Of a stretch of DNA of 64,000 nt, positions 8,069-16,985 are shown piece by piece. The stretch's first letter is position 1, and every line of letters starts with the position of its first letter. The notes under the pieces were generated by a model. The model had not been told where the DNA came from, ran no database searches, and saw only the letters and a list, made by a program, of their open reading frames with translations. Both the position numbers and the translations under genes were made by a program. This stretch comes from Nocardia wallacei (GTDB lineage: Bacteria > Actinomycetota > Actinomycetes > Mycobacteriales > Mycobacteriaceae), in NCBI RefSeq assembly GCF_029869545.1, contig NZ_JARWQD010000305.1, forward strand, positions 17,490-81,489, in the 5' to 3' direction.

Positions 8069-8283
8069 CGCGGGCTCCTTTGTCCGATCGGCGTGTTGGA
8101 GCCGGTGGTGAGTGGGAGGATGCAGCGACTCCGTGGGATGCGACCGGCGTCGACGACGACCGCGAACCACGATCGTGTCGTCGAGCAGATCGGTCGGCCT
8201 GGCAGCCGATAGCTGTCCCGGCCATCGACCGTTCGGCGGCTACATCCGGAGTCGCCTCCAGCTGATGCCGGGAAGGGGTGCAT
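8065..8283 (-). CDS. small ORF coupled to paralog 1 (motif copy B)
   Basis: A 72-codon frame from ATG 8283 with AAAGG 8 nt upstream. It ends in an ATGA overlap with the GAF/PAS-like gene, which favours real translation. Its start region (8235-8287) carries a degenerate copy of the leader motif also found at 6636-6698 and 30740-30803, and the distance from the motif to the next gene start (167 nt) equals that of copy A. The peptide is Arg/Ser-rich with no recognised domain. The stretch 8284-8526 beyond it shows no gene. Confidence 0.42.
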   Translation of the reverse strand: MHPFPASAGGDSGCSRRTVDGRDSYRLPGRPICSTTRSWFAVVVDAGRIPRSRCILPLTTGSNTPIGQRSPR

Positions 8284-8526
8284 GACAACGCCTTTCGAGT
8301 CGAACGACACAAACGGGTGTTGGTGTTCGGACCTCGAAAGGCGCGGTCGGCGAACCGAGGCCCGAAGGCGCACCGCTCCCAGGCAGCGATGGGAGAGCGA
8401 TGGCCGTGCACTGGAACAAGCCAGTACCGGTGGGGAACTCGGCGCCGGAAACCTCGGATCGCCGGAGGTCTTTCGTTGTACTGTTACTACGCGAAAATCT
8501 GGTACTTATGTATCGTTATTGGTGAT

Positions 8527-9714
8527 TCAGTTTTCTATCCAGAAGTCGATGGATGCTTGCGGGCGTGAGTAATTCATCAGTGGTGAGCTGGTGGCATGCA
8601 GCCTCGTCCAGGGGTTCTGGTCGGCGAACCGGATCCGCATTGTGATGGTGGTGGGCTTGCCGGCGGCGAGGTCGGCGACCGCTGTCATGATCGCGGGCAG
8701 GTCGTCGGGGTGTAGTTGCGGGTTGCGGTGCCGCCACAAGGCCAGGCGGGGGTCGTTGGGGCAGGCGAAGGAATGTATGAGGGTCGTGCGCAGGTCCATC
8801 AGCGCTGAGCCGTGTCCTCGGGTGGCGCGCGCCGAGAGGTGTTCGGTCAGAGGGTCTCGGTCCGGAGCCGCAACCAGCCCCGTGAGATCGGCGATCACCG
8901 CCCGCACAATCGGCACGCCCTGCGGGCCGATGACGGAGCGGGCGGCCATCCATAGGTGATACCTCGCCAGCGTGACAGGGTCGACGACTACGAGGTTTTC
9001 GCACCATCGCGAGGCTGGCTCGAACGGGTCGAACAGGGCGATCAGATCCAGCCGCTTATCCAGCCACACAACATGTTCCAGCAACGCCGGAAGCGTCCAG
9101 GACGTGTTACAGCGAAACATCGCGGACGCTGGGCCGTCAGGTGTGCCGAACCAGGCCAGCCGCTCAGCGTCGAACTCGACCGGAATCAGCGGCATTCGCG
9201 GACGGTGACCTTCGGGCTGCTCCGCTTCCATCCGTACGGCGTGGACGGCACCGCCTGGCCCCATCAGCGGGTAGCAGCGGACCGGCACGTGTTGACCTCC
9301 GATGGGCAGGTGTGTGGTCATCGCGCGGCCTTCGCGAACCGCGCGGTGCACCAGGGCGAGTCCCTGTTCCGCGAATCGCGGCGCCACAGAGGGCTCGTTG
9401 GTCTCGCGCAGAGTACGGAACATGCGATGGAATCTGTGTGGGCCTGCCGAGTCGGCGATCACCGTGGGTTCGGATTTGCTGCCGGCGAGACACTCGGCAA
9501 TGAACCCGAATCCAGTGCGCGCACCAGGTGCGTTGCCCGATGCATGTGGCCATCCCGAGCCGAGCGGGCCGATCGCGGCCTGCTGGGCTGAGTTCACACC
9601 GTCGGCACGTAGGGCCTTGGCAGGACGGGCATGCGGTCCGATGCTCCCCGCCGATGCCGTTGCCAGTGCGACTTCGACGGCATCATCCGAATGCTCTCGT
9701 AGTGGTTCGCCCAT
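8527..9714 (-). CDS. GAF/PAS-like regulatory protein, paralog 2
   Basis: 395 aa from ATG 9714, chosen because GAGGGAA precedes it; the frame is open further upstream without an RBS. It shares with the 6854-8068 protein the mid-region GPGGAVHAVRM / GPSGAVLAVQL, a TLPALLEHVVWLD / TLPDLLSHIDGFD block, and a C-terminal PAS-like segment ending in RIRFADQNPW / RIRFAHSNTW. Divergence is high, so the duplication is old or the two were acquired separately. It is divergent from an HTH gene at 9906. Function is probably sensory; unknown in detail. Confidence 0.7.
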   Translation of the reverse strand: MGEPLREHSDDAVEVALATASAGSIGPHARPAKALRADGVNSAQQAAIGPLGSGWPHASGNAPGARTGFGFIAECLAGSKSEPTVIADSAGPHRFHRMFRTLRETNEPSVAPRFAEQGLALVHRAVREGRAMTTHLPIGGQHVPVRCYPLMGPGGAVHAVRMEAEQPEGHRPRMPLIPVEFDAERLAWFGTPDGPASAMFRCNTSWTLPALLEHVVWLDKRLDLIALFDPFEPASRWCENLVVVDPVTLARYHLWMAARSVIGPQGVPIVRAVIADLTGLVAAPDRDPLTEHLSARATRGHGSALMDLRTTLIHSFACPNDPRLALWRHRNPQLHPDDLPAIMTAVADLAAGKPTTITMRIRFADQNPWTRLHATSSPLMNYSRPQASIDFWIEN

Positions 9715-9851
9715 GGCGCTTCCCTCGCTTTGCTCTCGGTGACGAGGCGGCGACCACGAGTGCCGCTTCGGCATAAGGTACGTCACTACACAGTAGGCAG
9801 CTTCTAGGTTGTTTTCAAGAAGAAAAAATCTAAGAATTTGATGTCCTTGCA

Positions 9852-9865
9852 TCTGAGAAGTCAGA
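9852..9865. promoter_or_regulatory. small inverted repeat in AT-rich divergent promoter
   Basis: TCTGA-N4-TCAGA lies in the AT-rich gap between the divergent genes at 9714 and 9906; a second weak pair (CTTCT...AGAAG) is at about 9802-9823. A plausible binding site for the adjacent HTH protein, inferred from position only. Confidence 0.35.
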
Positions 9866-9905
9866 TACGGACACCTTCGGGAAGTTTTAAGGTAGTATTT
9901 GCAGC

Positions 9906-10532
9906 ATGGCAGCCCATGACGAGTTCTTCGCTCTGGTTGTGCGCGACCGGCGCAAGCAGCGAGGCCTGTCGATGCAGGAGGTCCGCGAAGCTGGTGGGCC
10001 CGCGGTGCCGACACAGGTCCAGGCCGAGCGGTGTGAGCTGCCGGAGAACGTGCGTCCCAGCACTTTCCGCAAGTACGACACCGCGCTCGGCTGGGAACCC
10101 GGATCGGCGCGCGTCGCCTACTATGAAGGCCGCCGGCCCGTGCCCACCGAAGACGACCGCCATCCCTTCGAGTCCGGCGCAACCAGCGTCACGCTCGATC
10201 TCGAGCAGTTGCTCCCCCTGCTGGAGGCGCAGCGGATGCTGCATACCGCGGCGGTCGCCGAGTTGCCAAACGCTATATCCTGCCTCGACCAGGCCGTCAG
10301 CGGCATTATCGGCCCGTTCGTCACCGACATACTTGAACGCAACCGCGGCGACCGGGTTCACCCGGTGGTCGAGATCGCCTTCGGTGAGGCGCTGGCCGTC
10401 CCGGTCTCCCGTGATGACCCGAATGCGGTCGAACGGCTGTACCGGCGCTGGCTGATCGGTCGCAGTGACGAACTGGATGCCGAGACTGAGCAGGAATTCG
10501 AACAGCGGTACCGATCGCGAGCGAGCCAATGA
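9906..10532 (+). CDS. HTH (XRE-like) regulator
   Basis: 208 aa. The N-terminus (FFALVVRDRRKQRGLSMQEVREAGGPAVPTQVQAE..., about residues 7-55) has the spacing of an XRE/Cro HTH, with GLSMQEV as helix 2 and a degenerate recognition helix. The C-terminal half is helical and acidic with no recognised ligand domain. It is divergent from GAF/PAS-like paralog 2, so cross-regulation is likely. The preceding 130 nt are AT-rich and contain the presumed promoters of both. Confidence 0.65.
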   Translation: MAAHDEFFALVVRDRRKQRGLSMQEVREAGGPAVPTQVQAERCELPENVRPSTFRKYDTALGWEPGSARVAYYEGRRPVPTEDDRHPFESGATSVTLDLEQLLPLLEAQRMLHTAAVAELPNAISCLDQAVSGIIGPFVTDILERNRGDRVHPVVEIAFGEALAVPVSRDDPNAVERLYRRWLIGRSDELDAETEQEFEQRYRSRASQ

Positions 10533-10686
10533 CACCTGTGAGTGGGTCGCCGGGCTGGCTCATCCGCCGACGGCTGCGGGCTTGCGAGTGATCGACAGCC
10601 GGTGCGGTACCCGAGAGTGATCGTGTGGGATGCTGGTAACACGGTCCGGCTCGATACCAACGATCAGACACTGCGGGGTGTTTGGA

Positions 10687-11400
10687 TTGAGCGCTTCCCA
10701 CGAGAACGCCGGAACATCTGCCCGGCAGGCTGCTGTTCACGAAGCCGCCGCACCGTACTCGGTAGCGTTTCTTACGATCTACGACATCTGGGTCATCCGG
10801 CTCAGCAATCGATACGGGTGGCGATGCGACGCAAATACGATGCTCGAGCCCTACCGTCACAACATCGGGCATCGGCACCTTGAGGTCGGTCCCGGCTCCG
10901 GCTGGTATTTGGCACATGCCGACTTTTCGGATGGGCCAGCCCAGATCACCCTGATGGACCTCAATCCCACACCGCTGGCCTTCACCGCGCGGCGCCTTCG
11001 TAAGGCCGGACACGCCGTGGATGAGGTTGTGGGCAGCGTTCTCGATCCGGTGCCTGCTGCGGCGGGAACCGGTTATGACTCGATAGGTATCAACTTCGTG
11101 ATGCACTGCATCCCAGGCAATTTCACCGAAAAAGGTGTCGCCTTCCAGCACCTGTCGAGGGTGCTCACCGCCGAAGGGGTGTTGTTCGGGTCCACGATCC
11201 TCGGCCGGGGGCGCACACCACGGACCTTGTTCGGGCGATTCCTCACCACCGCGTACAGCCGCGCGGGCGCGTTCAACAACAGCGACGACGACCGTGACGA
11301 CCTCGAAACCGCGCTCACCACCGTCTTCGAAGAACACACGCTCACCGATGTAGGCGACGTCACCTTGTTCACCGGCCGCCGACCTCGCCAACTAACCTGA
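10687..11400 (+). CDS. class I SAM methyltransferase
   Basis: About 237 aa if started at TTG 10687, which gives the usual N-terminus (SASHENAG...) about 20 residues before the conserved YSVAFLTIYDIWVIRLSNRYGWRC block; an ATG at 10630 in the same frame would add 19 atypical residues. Motif I is HLEVGPGSGWYLAHA, followed by ITLMDLNPTPLAF and the late motif LTAEGVLFGSTIL. This family occurs in actinomycete gene clusters and small-molecule loci; its substrate is unknown. Confidence 0.82.
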   Translation: MSASHENAGTSARQAAVHEAAAPYSVAFLTIYDIWVIRLSNRYGWRCDANTMLEPYRHNIGHRHLEVGPGSGWYLAHADFSDGPAQITLMDLNPTPLAFTARRLRKAGHAVDEVVGSVLDPVPAAAGTGYDSIGINFVMHCIPGNFTEKGVAFQHLSRVLTAEGVLFGSTILGRGRTPRTLFGRFLTTAYSRAGAFNNSDDDRDDLETALTTVFEEHTLTDVGDVTLFTGRRPRQLT

Positions 11401-11463
11401 TCCTGCATTCGGCTTACAGTGTCGGCCCGATTGGCTTGAACTGGCTGGAAGAACGACTCGACC

Positions 11464-12633
11464 TCATTGACGGGTGACCTCGCCGGCAGCGATGCGGCGT
11501 GCCCGAGGCCAAACCCTCGCCAGGTCGAGAAGTTGCTGGAGGTCGGCGGTGAGGTCTCGCGCGGCGAGGCGAACAGTGTGCGGAGTTGTGCTGGCCGGTC
11601 GCGGGGTGCGGCCTGCTTGTTTGGCATCGATAGCTCGGGCGATGCTTACCGCATACGGCAGGACGCCCCCCGGTGCAACCGGATCGATGTCGGGCTCGGG
11701 ACTGTAGCGCCTGAGATGGAGCAGACTGTCGCGGATCTCGATGATCATCCGGTGCAGTCGCGTCGCGGGCGCGATTTCGCGCCGGTCGTCGAGGGGGTCC
11801 AGGACGATCTCCGGGACGCTGGCGGTGAGATCTCGCCAGACGGGTTGCAGGCGTCGGCAATATCGTCCGGTGCGGTCCCAGCCGGTACGCGTCAGGATCG
11901 TCGAGACGAGAGGCACCGCCACCGCGGCCCCGGCGGTGACGTTGGACAGGAAGAAAATCCAGCCCTTGCGGCTCATCTCCGGATCTTGCGCGGGCCGATC
12001 ACCGATGACTTCGAGCGCAGTGAGGATCGGGGTGGCGACTGAATCCAGCCCGAGTGCTAAAGCGTAGATCACGACGCCCACGTATAACGCCCGCTCGAGC
12101 CACGTGGTGTCGCCGCTACGAAGTTCCCGAATGCCGACACGGGCGATCACCCACGCCATTGCGCCGATCGGCGCGTAGAACGCCGTCCAAGCGATCACCG
12201 CCGGCCAGCCCATGGCCTGATCGATCAGCAAATCGTCGCGCCGAGCCGGGGTACCGGCGACCAGAATGACGACCGTCGCAGCGACGGCGACGAGGTCGTA
12301 AACACGTTGACGGCGCCACGTCCCTGTCGGGTCCGCACCCTCCCACAATTTCGCGATGCCGTAGACGTAGGAGACGCTCAGCAGGATCGACCCGAACGAC
12401 AGCTGCCTGCACAGTTGCAGGACGTCGGTATCGCTGGCGAACCACACGATCTGCGTCAGGAGATGCTCGAACCACGCCTCACGCAGCAGCAGGCCGGAGA
12501 TCCCGGCCAACATCGCCCTGTTGATAAGGCGGTCGACGACCTTATCGTTCAGCAGCCACCATCGCCCACCAGTGATTGCGATGACCGCGACGAGCGCCGG
12601 CCACGCGAACCAGCCGGGGATCGGCGAGGTCAT
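11464..12633 (-). CDS. MAB_1171c-like membrane protein
   Basis: 389 aa: an N-terminal half with about seven membrane segments (residues 5-250, e.g. WPALVAVIAITGG, VVILVAG, ALYVGVVIYALALGL) and a soluble C-terminal half (VWRDLTASVPEIVLDPLDDR onward). It resembles nocardial/mycobacterial proteins annotated as MAB_1171c-family putative transporters, a name I recall and cannot verify here. Its ATG overlaps the stop of the ImmA/IrrE-like protease by 4 nt, and an XRE-type regulator lies upstream. The conserved trio suggests a membrane sensor/effector regulated by proteolysis; transport is unproven. Confidence 0.7.
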   Translation of the reverse strand: MTSPIPGWFAWPALVAVIAITGGRWWLLNDKVVDRLINRAMLAGISGLLLREAWFEHLLTQIVWFASDTDVLQLCRQLSFGSILLSVSYVYGIAKLWEGADPTGTWRRQRVYDLVAVAATVVILVAGTPARRDDLLIDQAMGWPAVIAWTAFYAPIGAMAWVIARVGIRELRSGDTTWLERALYVGVVIYALALGLDSVATPILTALEVIGDRPAQDPEMSRKGWIFFLSNVTAGAAVAVPLVSTILTRTGWDRTGRYCRRLQPVWRDLTASVPEIVLDPLDDRREIAPATRLHRMIIEIRDSLLHLRRYSPEPDIDPVAPGGVLPYAVSIARAIDAKQAGRTPRPASTTPHTVRLAARDLTADLQQLLDLARVWPRARRIAAGEVTRQ

Positions 12634-13136
12634 CGGTGTCGGCCGAGGAAGAAGGTGGACCGGATCCTGGACGGCATCCGCCGGGGCAGTGTGGCTTCGA
12701 CCATCACCAGACCAGCGAAGGTTTCCGCATCCCGCTCCCGGGCAGTCCCATAGTCCTGGCGGCGCAGCACACTACGGATCGATGCCGGGTCCAGGGCGGG
12801 CATCAGCGCTTGCAACGGCAGATCGTCGGTGTCGCCGCCGGGTGTGGTCGATCCGTGACCCAGCAGCATGTGACCGATCTCGTGGGCGAGGATATGGTCG
12901 GCGTGCCACTCGGTGTCCGCGCCGACCATGATGATGTCGTCGGATTCGCGGGCGATCCACAATCCGCTCCCGGTGCCGCACCCAGTGCCCGCCAATGCAT
13001 TCGGGTCGATCGGGCACACCGTTATCGGCCGATTCCGGTATTTCGCCACTCGGTCGACGTATTCGTGGGGATCCCACGGCCACGGGATGGCAACCAGTTG
13101 GGCGGTGTCCTGAACATGTGGCGCCGTATGAGTCAC
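12630..13136 (-). CDS. ImmA/IrrE-family metallopeptidase
   Basis: 168 aa with the zincin motif HEIGHMLLGH (about residues 85-94) in the usual M78 context, followed by ERDAETFAGLVM, where the E/D downstream is the likely third zinc ligand. ImmA-type proteases cleave XRE repressors of mobile elements. Here the gene lies between an XRE-like regulator (76 nt upstream) and the MAB_1171c-like membrane protein (4-nt overlap downstream), so it likely inactivates the neighbouring regulator on a signal. Active-site residues are visible; the target is inferred. Confidence 0.85.
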   Translation of the reverse strand: MTHTAPHVQDTAQLVAIPWPWDPHEYVDRVAKYRNRPITVCPIDPNALAGTGCGTGSGLWIARESDDIIMVGADTEWHADHILAHEIGHMLLGHGSTTPGGDTDDLPLQALMPALDPASIRSVLRRQDYGTARERDAETFAGLVMVEATLPRRMPSRIRSTFFLGRHR

Positions 13137-13212
13137 CGTTCCCCTCCCTTCCGGGCTACGTCGAGCGGCTCAGGTTCCCTTCGCGTCACGCATTAGTTCC
13201 GTACTGAATAGT

Positions 13213-13635
13213 CTATTCTTGCTGATCAAGTGGTTCCGAGTTTTCGCGCGGCAGCTTCGACAACTCCCGCGCCAGCGCGTCGACATCCAACTCGTCACCT
13301 CGTAAGTCCAGATGCTGCACACCGGCGTCGCGCGTCGCCGCCAGCAGCCGCAACTGTCTATCAATCACCACGACCTCATCCGCCGGTCCGGTCAGATATT
13401 CCACCTGTACGCGGAAATGACGCGCCAGCGCTTCCAGCAACTCGGTGTCGGAGCTGACCGCCGCGTGCGGATCGCTGCGCAACGCTGTGATCGCCGTGGA
13501 GGGCACAGTCCGGCCCAGCATCGCCGAAACGCTTACAGCGACGCCCTCCACGTTCTGCTCCGGCTCACCCCGAGCGTGAAGCGTACTAAACAGTCGATTC
13601 ACTCTCGTGGGCAGACCAACTACCTCGTCGCTCAT
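13213..13635 (-). CDS. XRE-type regulator
   Basis: 140 aa with GGAGG just before the ATG. The fold follows XRE proteins of M78 pairs: FSTLHARGEPEQNVEGVAVSVSAMLGRTVPSTAITALRSDP, then LLEALARHFRVQVEYLTGP, a hallmark C-terminal helix-turn of this group. The C-terminus (VVIDRQLRLLAATRDAGVQHLDLRG) probably mediates dimerisation. It heads the operon with the metallopeptidase and the membrane protein and probably represses it. Confidence 0.78.
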   Translation of the reverse strand: MSDEVVGLPTRVNRLFSTLHARGEPEQNVEGVAVSVSAMLGRTVPSTAITALRSDPHAAVSSDTELLEALARHFRVQVEYLTGPADEVVVIDRQLRLLAATRDAGVQHLDLRGDELDVDALARELSKLPRENSEPLDQQE

Positions 13636-13834
13636 GTGCTCCTCCTCGCCAAGATCACTGATTCCAGCGAAACATGCTCAACTGTCGTGGCAGTCAGCCG
13701 ATCGGGCCGTTGCGCCAACTGATCAGCCCGGTGAGATCGTCAGTGTGCCAACTCCTGGATTGCCAGGCCGGATGTCTAGCTCCAGCGCAGTGGATGCTAA
13801 CGGCGAGCCTGCGGGCGGTCGACTGTCCAGCCGT

Positions 13835-15487
13835 CTACTTCCTCGCACGTGCACATCTCCCGCACACGGCAGCGTTACCTGTCACCATCTCTGCGGCTCG
13901 CTCCCACTGCGACCTGGTGACACTCGCTCCCGTCACGGCCCTCCATCCGTTCGAGTCATTGGACGGCGGACTTCGGTCGCTCAGAATCGTCATCAGGCCG
14001 AACCGGAACCACCAACCCGGCGACCCGGCTCCAGATCCGAATATACGCAGTTCACAGCACCGATGCCTAGCAGGAGACACGCCCCGTCCCCGACGGAAGC
14101 GGGCCGTCGAGACTCTGATCAGGATGTGGTCCAATGCGATGCTGTTCGGAACGTCTCTATCGGAGCTCCGTCGAGACCGATACCCGCGCGACGCGAGGCG
14201 ATTGTGTTGTGTGCGTGGCTCTTTCGCTGGTCTGTGGGTTTCGTACATGCGGATCGCGACGGCGAGAGCGGAGGCGGCGCTGACGGCTGCGGCGGCCCAG
14301 ACGGCGGCGTGCAGGCCGAGGAGGTCGGCGACGATGCCGCCGAGGACGGCGCCGGCGGCGTAGCCGAGGTCGCGCCAGACCCGGTAGACGCCGACGGCGC
14401 GGCCGCGCCAGCGGGGGTGGGCGACGTCGCCGATGACCGCGAGCAGGGTGGGGTAGACCATGGCGGTTCCGCCGCCGAGCAGCACGGCGCCGGTGGCCCA
14501 TCCGGCGAATCCGCTGGAGTGGGCGATGATCGCGAGTGCTGCGGCTTGCAGGGCCATGCCGCCGACGATGAGGTGTTTGCGGCCGAGGTGGTCGGACAGG
14601 CCGCCGGTGACGAGTTGCCCGGCGCCCCACACGCCGGGGTAGAGCGCGAACAGTAGTCCGATTTGGCCGGTGGTGAGGTCAGCGGTGGCGAACAGGAGGG
14701 GGAACAGGCCCCAGGACAGGCCGAAGTTGAGGTTGTTGACCAGTCCGGCGTGGCTGGCCGAGGACAGGGCGGGTTCCCTCAGGCTGGTCTGCCAGAGGAT
14801 CTGCCGGTCGGTGAGGTCGGCGTGCAGGTGATCGTGGCGGCCGTCGGCGCGGGGTCTGTGGTGTCCGGCTTCGAGGTGGGCGTGGTCGCGGGTTTCGCGG
14901 ACGAAGATCCCCGACAGCGCGAGGGCGAGGGCGGTGTAGGCGAGTCCGAGCAGGAACGGTGCCGGGCGGAGTCCGTGGTGCTCGGCGAGGTATCCGGCGA
15001 GCAGGGAACTGACGGCGACCGCGCCGTATCCGGCGGCTTCGTTGAGGCCCATGGCCAGCCCGCGCCGGGCCGGGCCGACGAGGTCGATCTTCATGACGAC
15101 GGTGGTGGACCAGGTCAGGCCCTGGTTGATGCCGAGCAGGATGTTGGCGGCCACCACCCACCACCAGTTCGGTGCGGCGATGAGCATCACCGGCACCGGG
15201 ACGGCGACAAGCCAGCCGACGAGGAGCACGGGTTTGCGGCCGTATCGGTCGGAGAAGGTTCCGGCGAGGTAGTTGGCGAGGGCTTTGGTGATCCCGAAGG
15301 CGGCGACGTAGGTGAAGATGACGGTGTAGCCGGTGAGCCCGAACACCGATTCGGCAAGCAGCGGCAGCACGGTCTGCTGCTGGCCGACCATGCCGCCGAC
15401 CAGCGCGTTGACCGCGACGAGCAGGGTGAACTGGGCGGCGTTCTCGCGGAGGCCGAGCACCGGCGGGCGGGCGGTGCTCACGCTCAC
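13835..15487 (-). CDS. MFS transporter with abnormal C-terminal tail
   Basis: 550 aa from GTG 15487, which overlaps the stop of the MBL-rhodanese gene as GTGA (a second in-frame GTG is at 15481). Residues 1 to about 412 are a complete 12-TM major facilitator protein (VNALVGGMVGQQQTVLPLLAESVFGL ... GDVAHPRWRGRAVGVYRVWRDLGY). The last 140 residues are Arg/Ser-rich without membrane segments and look like read-through into non-coding DNA after loss of the normal stop. As the second gene of the persulfide dioxygenase operon it may move a sulfur compound; substrate unknown. Confidence 0.82.
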   Translation of the reverse strand: MSVSTARPPVLGLRENAAQFTLLVAVNALVGGMVGQQQTVLPLLAESVFGLTGYTVIFTYVAAFGITKALANYLAGTFSDRYGRKPVLLVGWLVAVPVPVMLIAAPNWWWVVAANILLGINQGLTWSTTVVMKIDLVGPARRGLAMGLNEAAGYGAVAVSSLLAGYLAEHHGLRPAPFLLGLAYTALALALSGIFVRETRDHAHLEAGHHRPRADGRHDHLHADLTDRQILWQTSLREPALSSASHAGLVNNLNFGLSWGLFPLLFATADLTTGQIGLLFALYPGVWGAGQLVTGGLSDHLGRKHLIVGGMALQAAALAIIAHSSGFAGWATGAVLLGGGTAMVYPTLLAVIGDVAHPRWRGRAVGVYRVWRDLGYAAGAVLGGIVADLLGLHAAVWAAAAVSAASALAVAIRMYETHRPAKEPRTQHNRLASRGYRSRRSSDRDVPNSIALDHILIRVSTARFRRGRGVSPARHRCCELRIFGSGAGSPGWWFRFGLMTILSDRSPPSNDSNGWRAVTGASVTRSQWERAAEMVTGNAAVCGRCARARK

Positions 15488-16851
15488 GACCCCACCTGCA
15501 GGGTGCCTGCGGTCGCGCGCGCGTAGTCCGCGGCGCCGCCGTCGATAACCCGGATGTCGGTGTGCCCGGCGCGGGCGAGGATGCTGGCGGCGGTCATGGC
15601 GCGTTCGCCGTGCCCGCACATCACCACGACCGGTCCCTCGGGCACCTGATCCAGGTGGGCGGTGAGGGCGCCGAGTTCGATATTGCGGGCGGCGGGCACG
15701 TGCCCGGCGGTGTATTCGCCGTGCTGGCGGACATCGAGCACCGCGCCCGGCTGGATCGCGAGGCGGTCGGCGGCGACCAGGGTGGTGGCGTCGTCCTCGC
15801 GCGGCCCGGTCCAGGCGGGCATGCCGCCGTGCAGTTCTCCGGCGAGGGTGTCGAAGCCGACTTTGACTGCCTCCCAAGCGATGTCGTCGGGATTCTGGCT
15901 CGGGTCGCGGACGATGACGACGGGCCGGGTGGGGTCGGCCAGCCAGCCCAGCCAGGTCGCGAACACCGGCCGCAGTGTGATCGACAGGGCGCCGGGGATG
16001 TGCCCGGCGGCGAAGGCCGCCGCTGTGCGTACGTCGACAACCTGTGCGCCGTCGGCGATCAGGTGCTGCACGTCGGCGGTGGTCAGTGGAGCGAGTGCCG
16101 GGGTGGCGCCGAGGACGGCGGGGCCGTTGTGGTTGATCTCGCCCAGGCGCAGGAAGTAGCCGGGGAAGGTGCCGAGCGAGCCGAGCAGCGCGGCGACGAA
16201 CTCGTCTTCCCCGGCGACCTGCAGCAGCGGATTGGTCTCACGCTCGCGGCCGACGGTGCTGACGCGCTCGCCGTCGGGGGCGGCCGAGCAGAACGACCCG
16301 GCGCCGTGGGTGGGCCAGACGGGGGTGTCGTCGGGGAGTTCCATGAGCCGCTGGAGTGAGTGGTACTGGGCGCGGGCCAGGGGCACGGTCTGGTCCGGGC
16401 TGACCAGGTCGGTGCGCCCGGCGGTGCCGACCATCAACGACCCGCCGGTGAACACGCCCAGCAACCGGTCGCCGTGGTGCAGCAGATACGACAGATGCTC
16501 CGGCGAGTGCCCCGGCGTGAACAACGCCTGCAAACGGAATCGGCCCAGCTCGACCGTGTCGCCGTCGCTCATACCGGTGACCGCGAAGCCGCGCGGTCCG
16601 ACCTCGGGGGCCAGCACCGTCGCGCCGTCGGTGTCGGCGAGTTCCCGTACGCCGGAGATGAAGTCGGCGTGCATGTGCGTCTCGATCGCGTAGGCGATGC
16701 GTAGGTTGCGCCGCTGGGCTTCGGCGCGGACTGCGCGGACGTCGCGCTCGGGATCGAGCACCATGGCCCGGCCGTCGCCGAGGTCGAGTAGATAGGTCGA
16801 GTTGCCCAGCCCCTCGTCGATGACGGGGACGAGCGTGAAATCGGTCGGCAT
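15484..16851 (-). CDS. persulfide dioxygenase-rhodanese fusion
   Basis: 455 aa. Residues 1 to about 240 are an ETHE1-type metallo-beta-lactamase-fold domain with THMHADFISG, the GHSPEHLSYLL strand and WPTHGAGSFC, the pattern of non-haem iron persulfide dioxygenases. Two rhodanese domains follow: the first (VVDVRTAAAFAAGHIPGA) lacks a catalytic Cys (VIVRD), the second has one (VVMCGHGERA). It oxidises glutathione- or thiol-persulfide to sulfite and may trans-sulfurate. AGGAG precedes ATG 16851. Divergent from an ArsR-rhodanese regulator and coupled to an MFS gene, so it belongs to a sulfide/persulfide response. Confidence 0.9.
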   Translation of the reverse strand: MPTDFTLVPVIDEGLGNSTYLLDLGDGRAMVLDPERDVRAVRAEAQRRNLRIAYAIETHMHADFISGVRELADTDGATVLAPEVGPRGFAVTGMSDGDTVELGRFRLQALFTPGHSPEHLSYLLHHGDRLLGVFTGGSLMVGTAGRTDLVSPDQTVPLARAQYHSLQRLMELPDDTPVWPTHGAGSFCSAAPDGERVSTVGRERETNPLLQVAGEDEFVAALLGSLGTFPGYFLRLGEINHNGPAVLGATPALAPLTTADVQHLIADGAQVVDVRTAAAFAAGHIPGALSITLRPVFATWLGWLADPTRPVVIVRDPSQNPDDIAWEAVKVGFDTLAGELHGGMPAWTGPREDDATTLVAADRLAIQPGAVLDVRQHGEYTAGHVPAARNIELGALTAHLDQVPEGPVVVMCGHGERAMTAASILARAGHTDIRVIDGGAADYARATAGTLQVGS

Positions 16852-16887
16852 CGGTTGCTCCTGTGTCGTCGGCCCGAGCGGGCCACC

Positions 16888-16970
16888 TTATTCCAATAAA
16901 CCATGGAATAATGGAGATAGACTATTCCATGGAACCTTGGAGAAGCAACCGGTGTACGGTATTCCATGGA
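16888..16970. promoter_or_regulatory. three ATTCCATGG-type operator boxes
   Basis: In the AT-rich gap between the divergent sulfur operons are three related palindromic boxes. At 16888-16911 TTATTCC and GGAATAA are separated by 10 bp, with CCATGGAATAA inside. TTCCATGGAA is perfect at 16925-16934. A copy around TCCATGGA lies at 16963-16970. ArsR-type repressors bind such short inverted repeats, so the adjacent ArsR-rhodanese protein is the obvious candidate. Repeats are seen; binding is inferred. Confidence 0.75.
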
Positions 16971-16985
16971 TGAATGGAGGATCTG

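Noticed and set aside
8046..8411. Longer minus-strand frames over the copy B leader (e.g. from 8411 or 8373)
   Set aside because: They lack an RBS; only the frame from ATG 8283 has one and ends in an ATGA overlap with the next gene.
13835..15877. MFS frame extended upstream to 15877
   Set aside because: The upstream 130 codons lie over the rhodanese part of the 15484-16851 gene on the same strand and are Arg/His noise; the GTGA overlap at 15487 is a better start.
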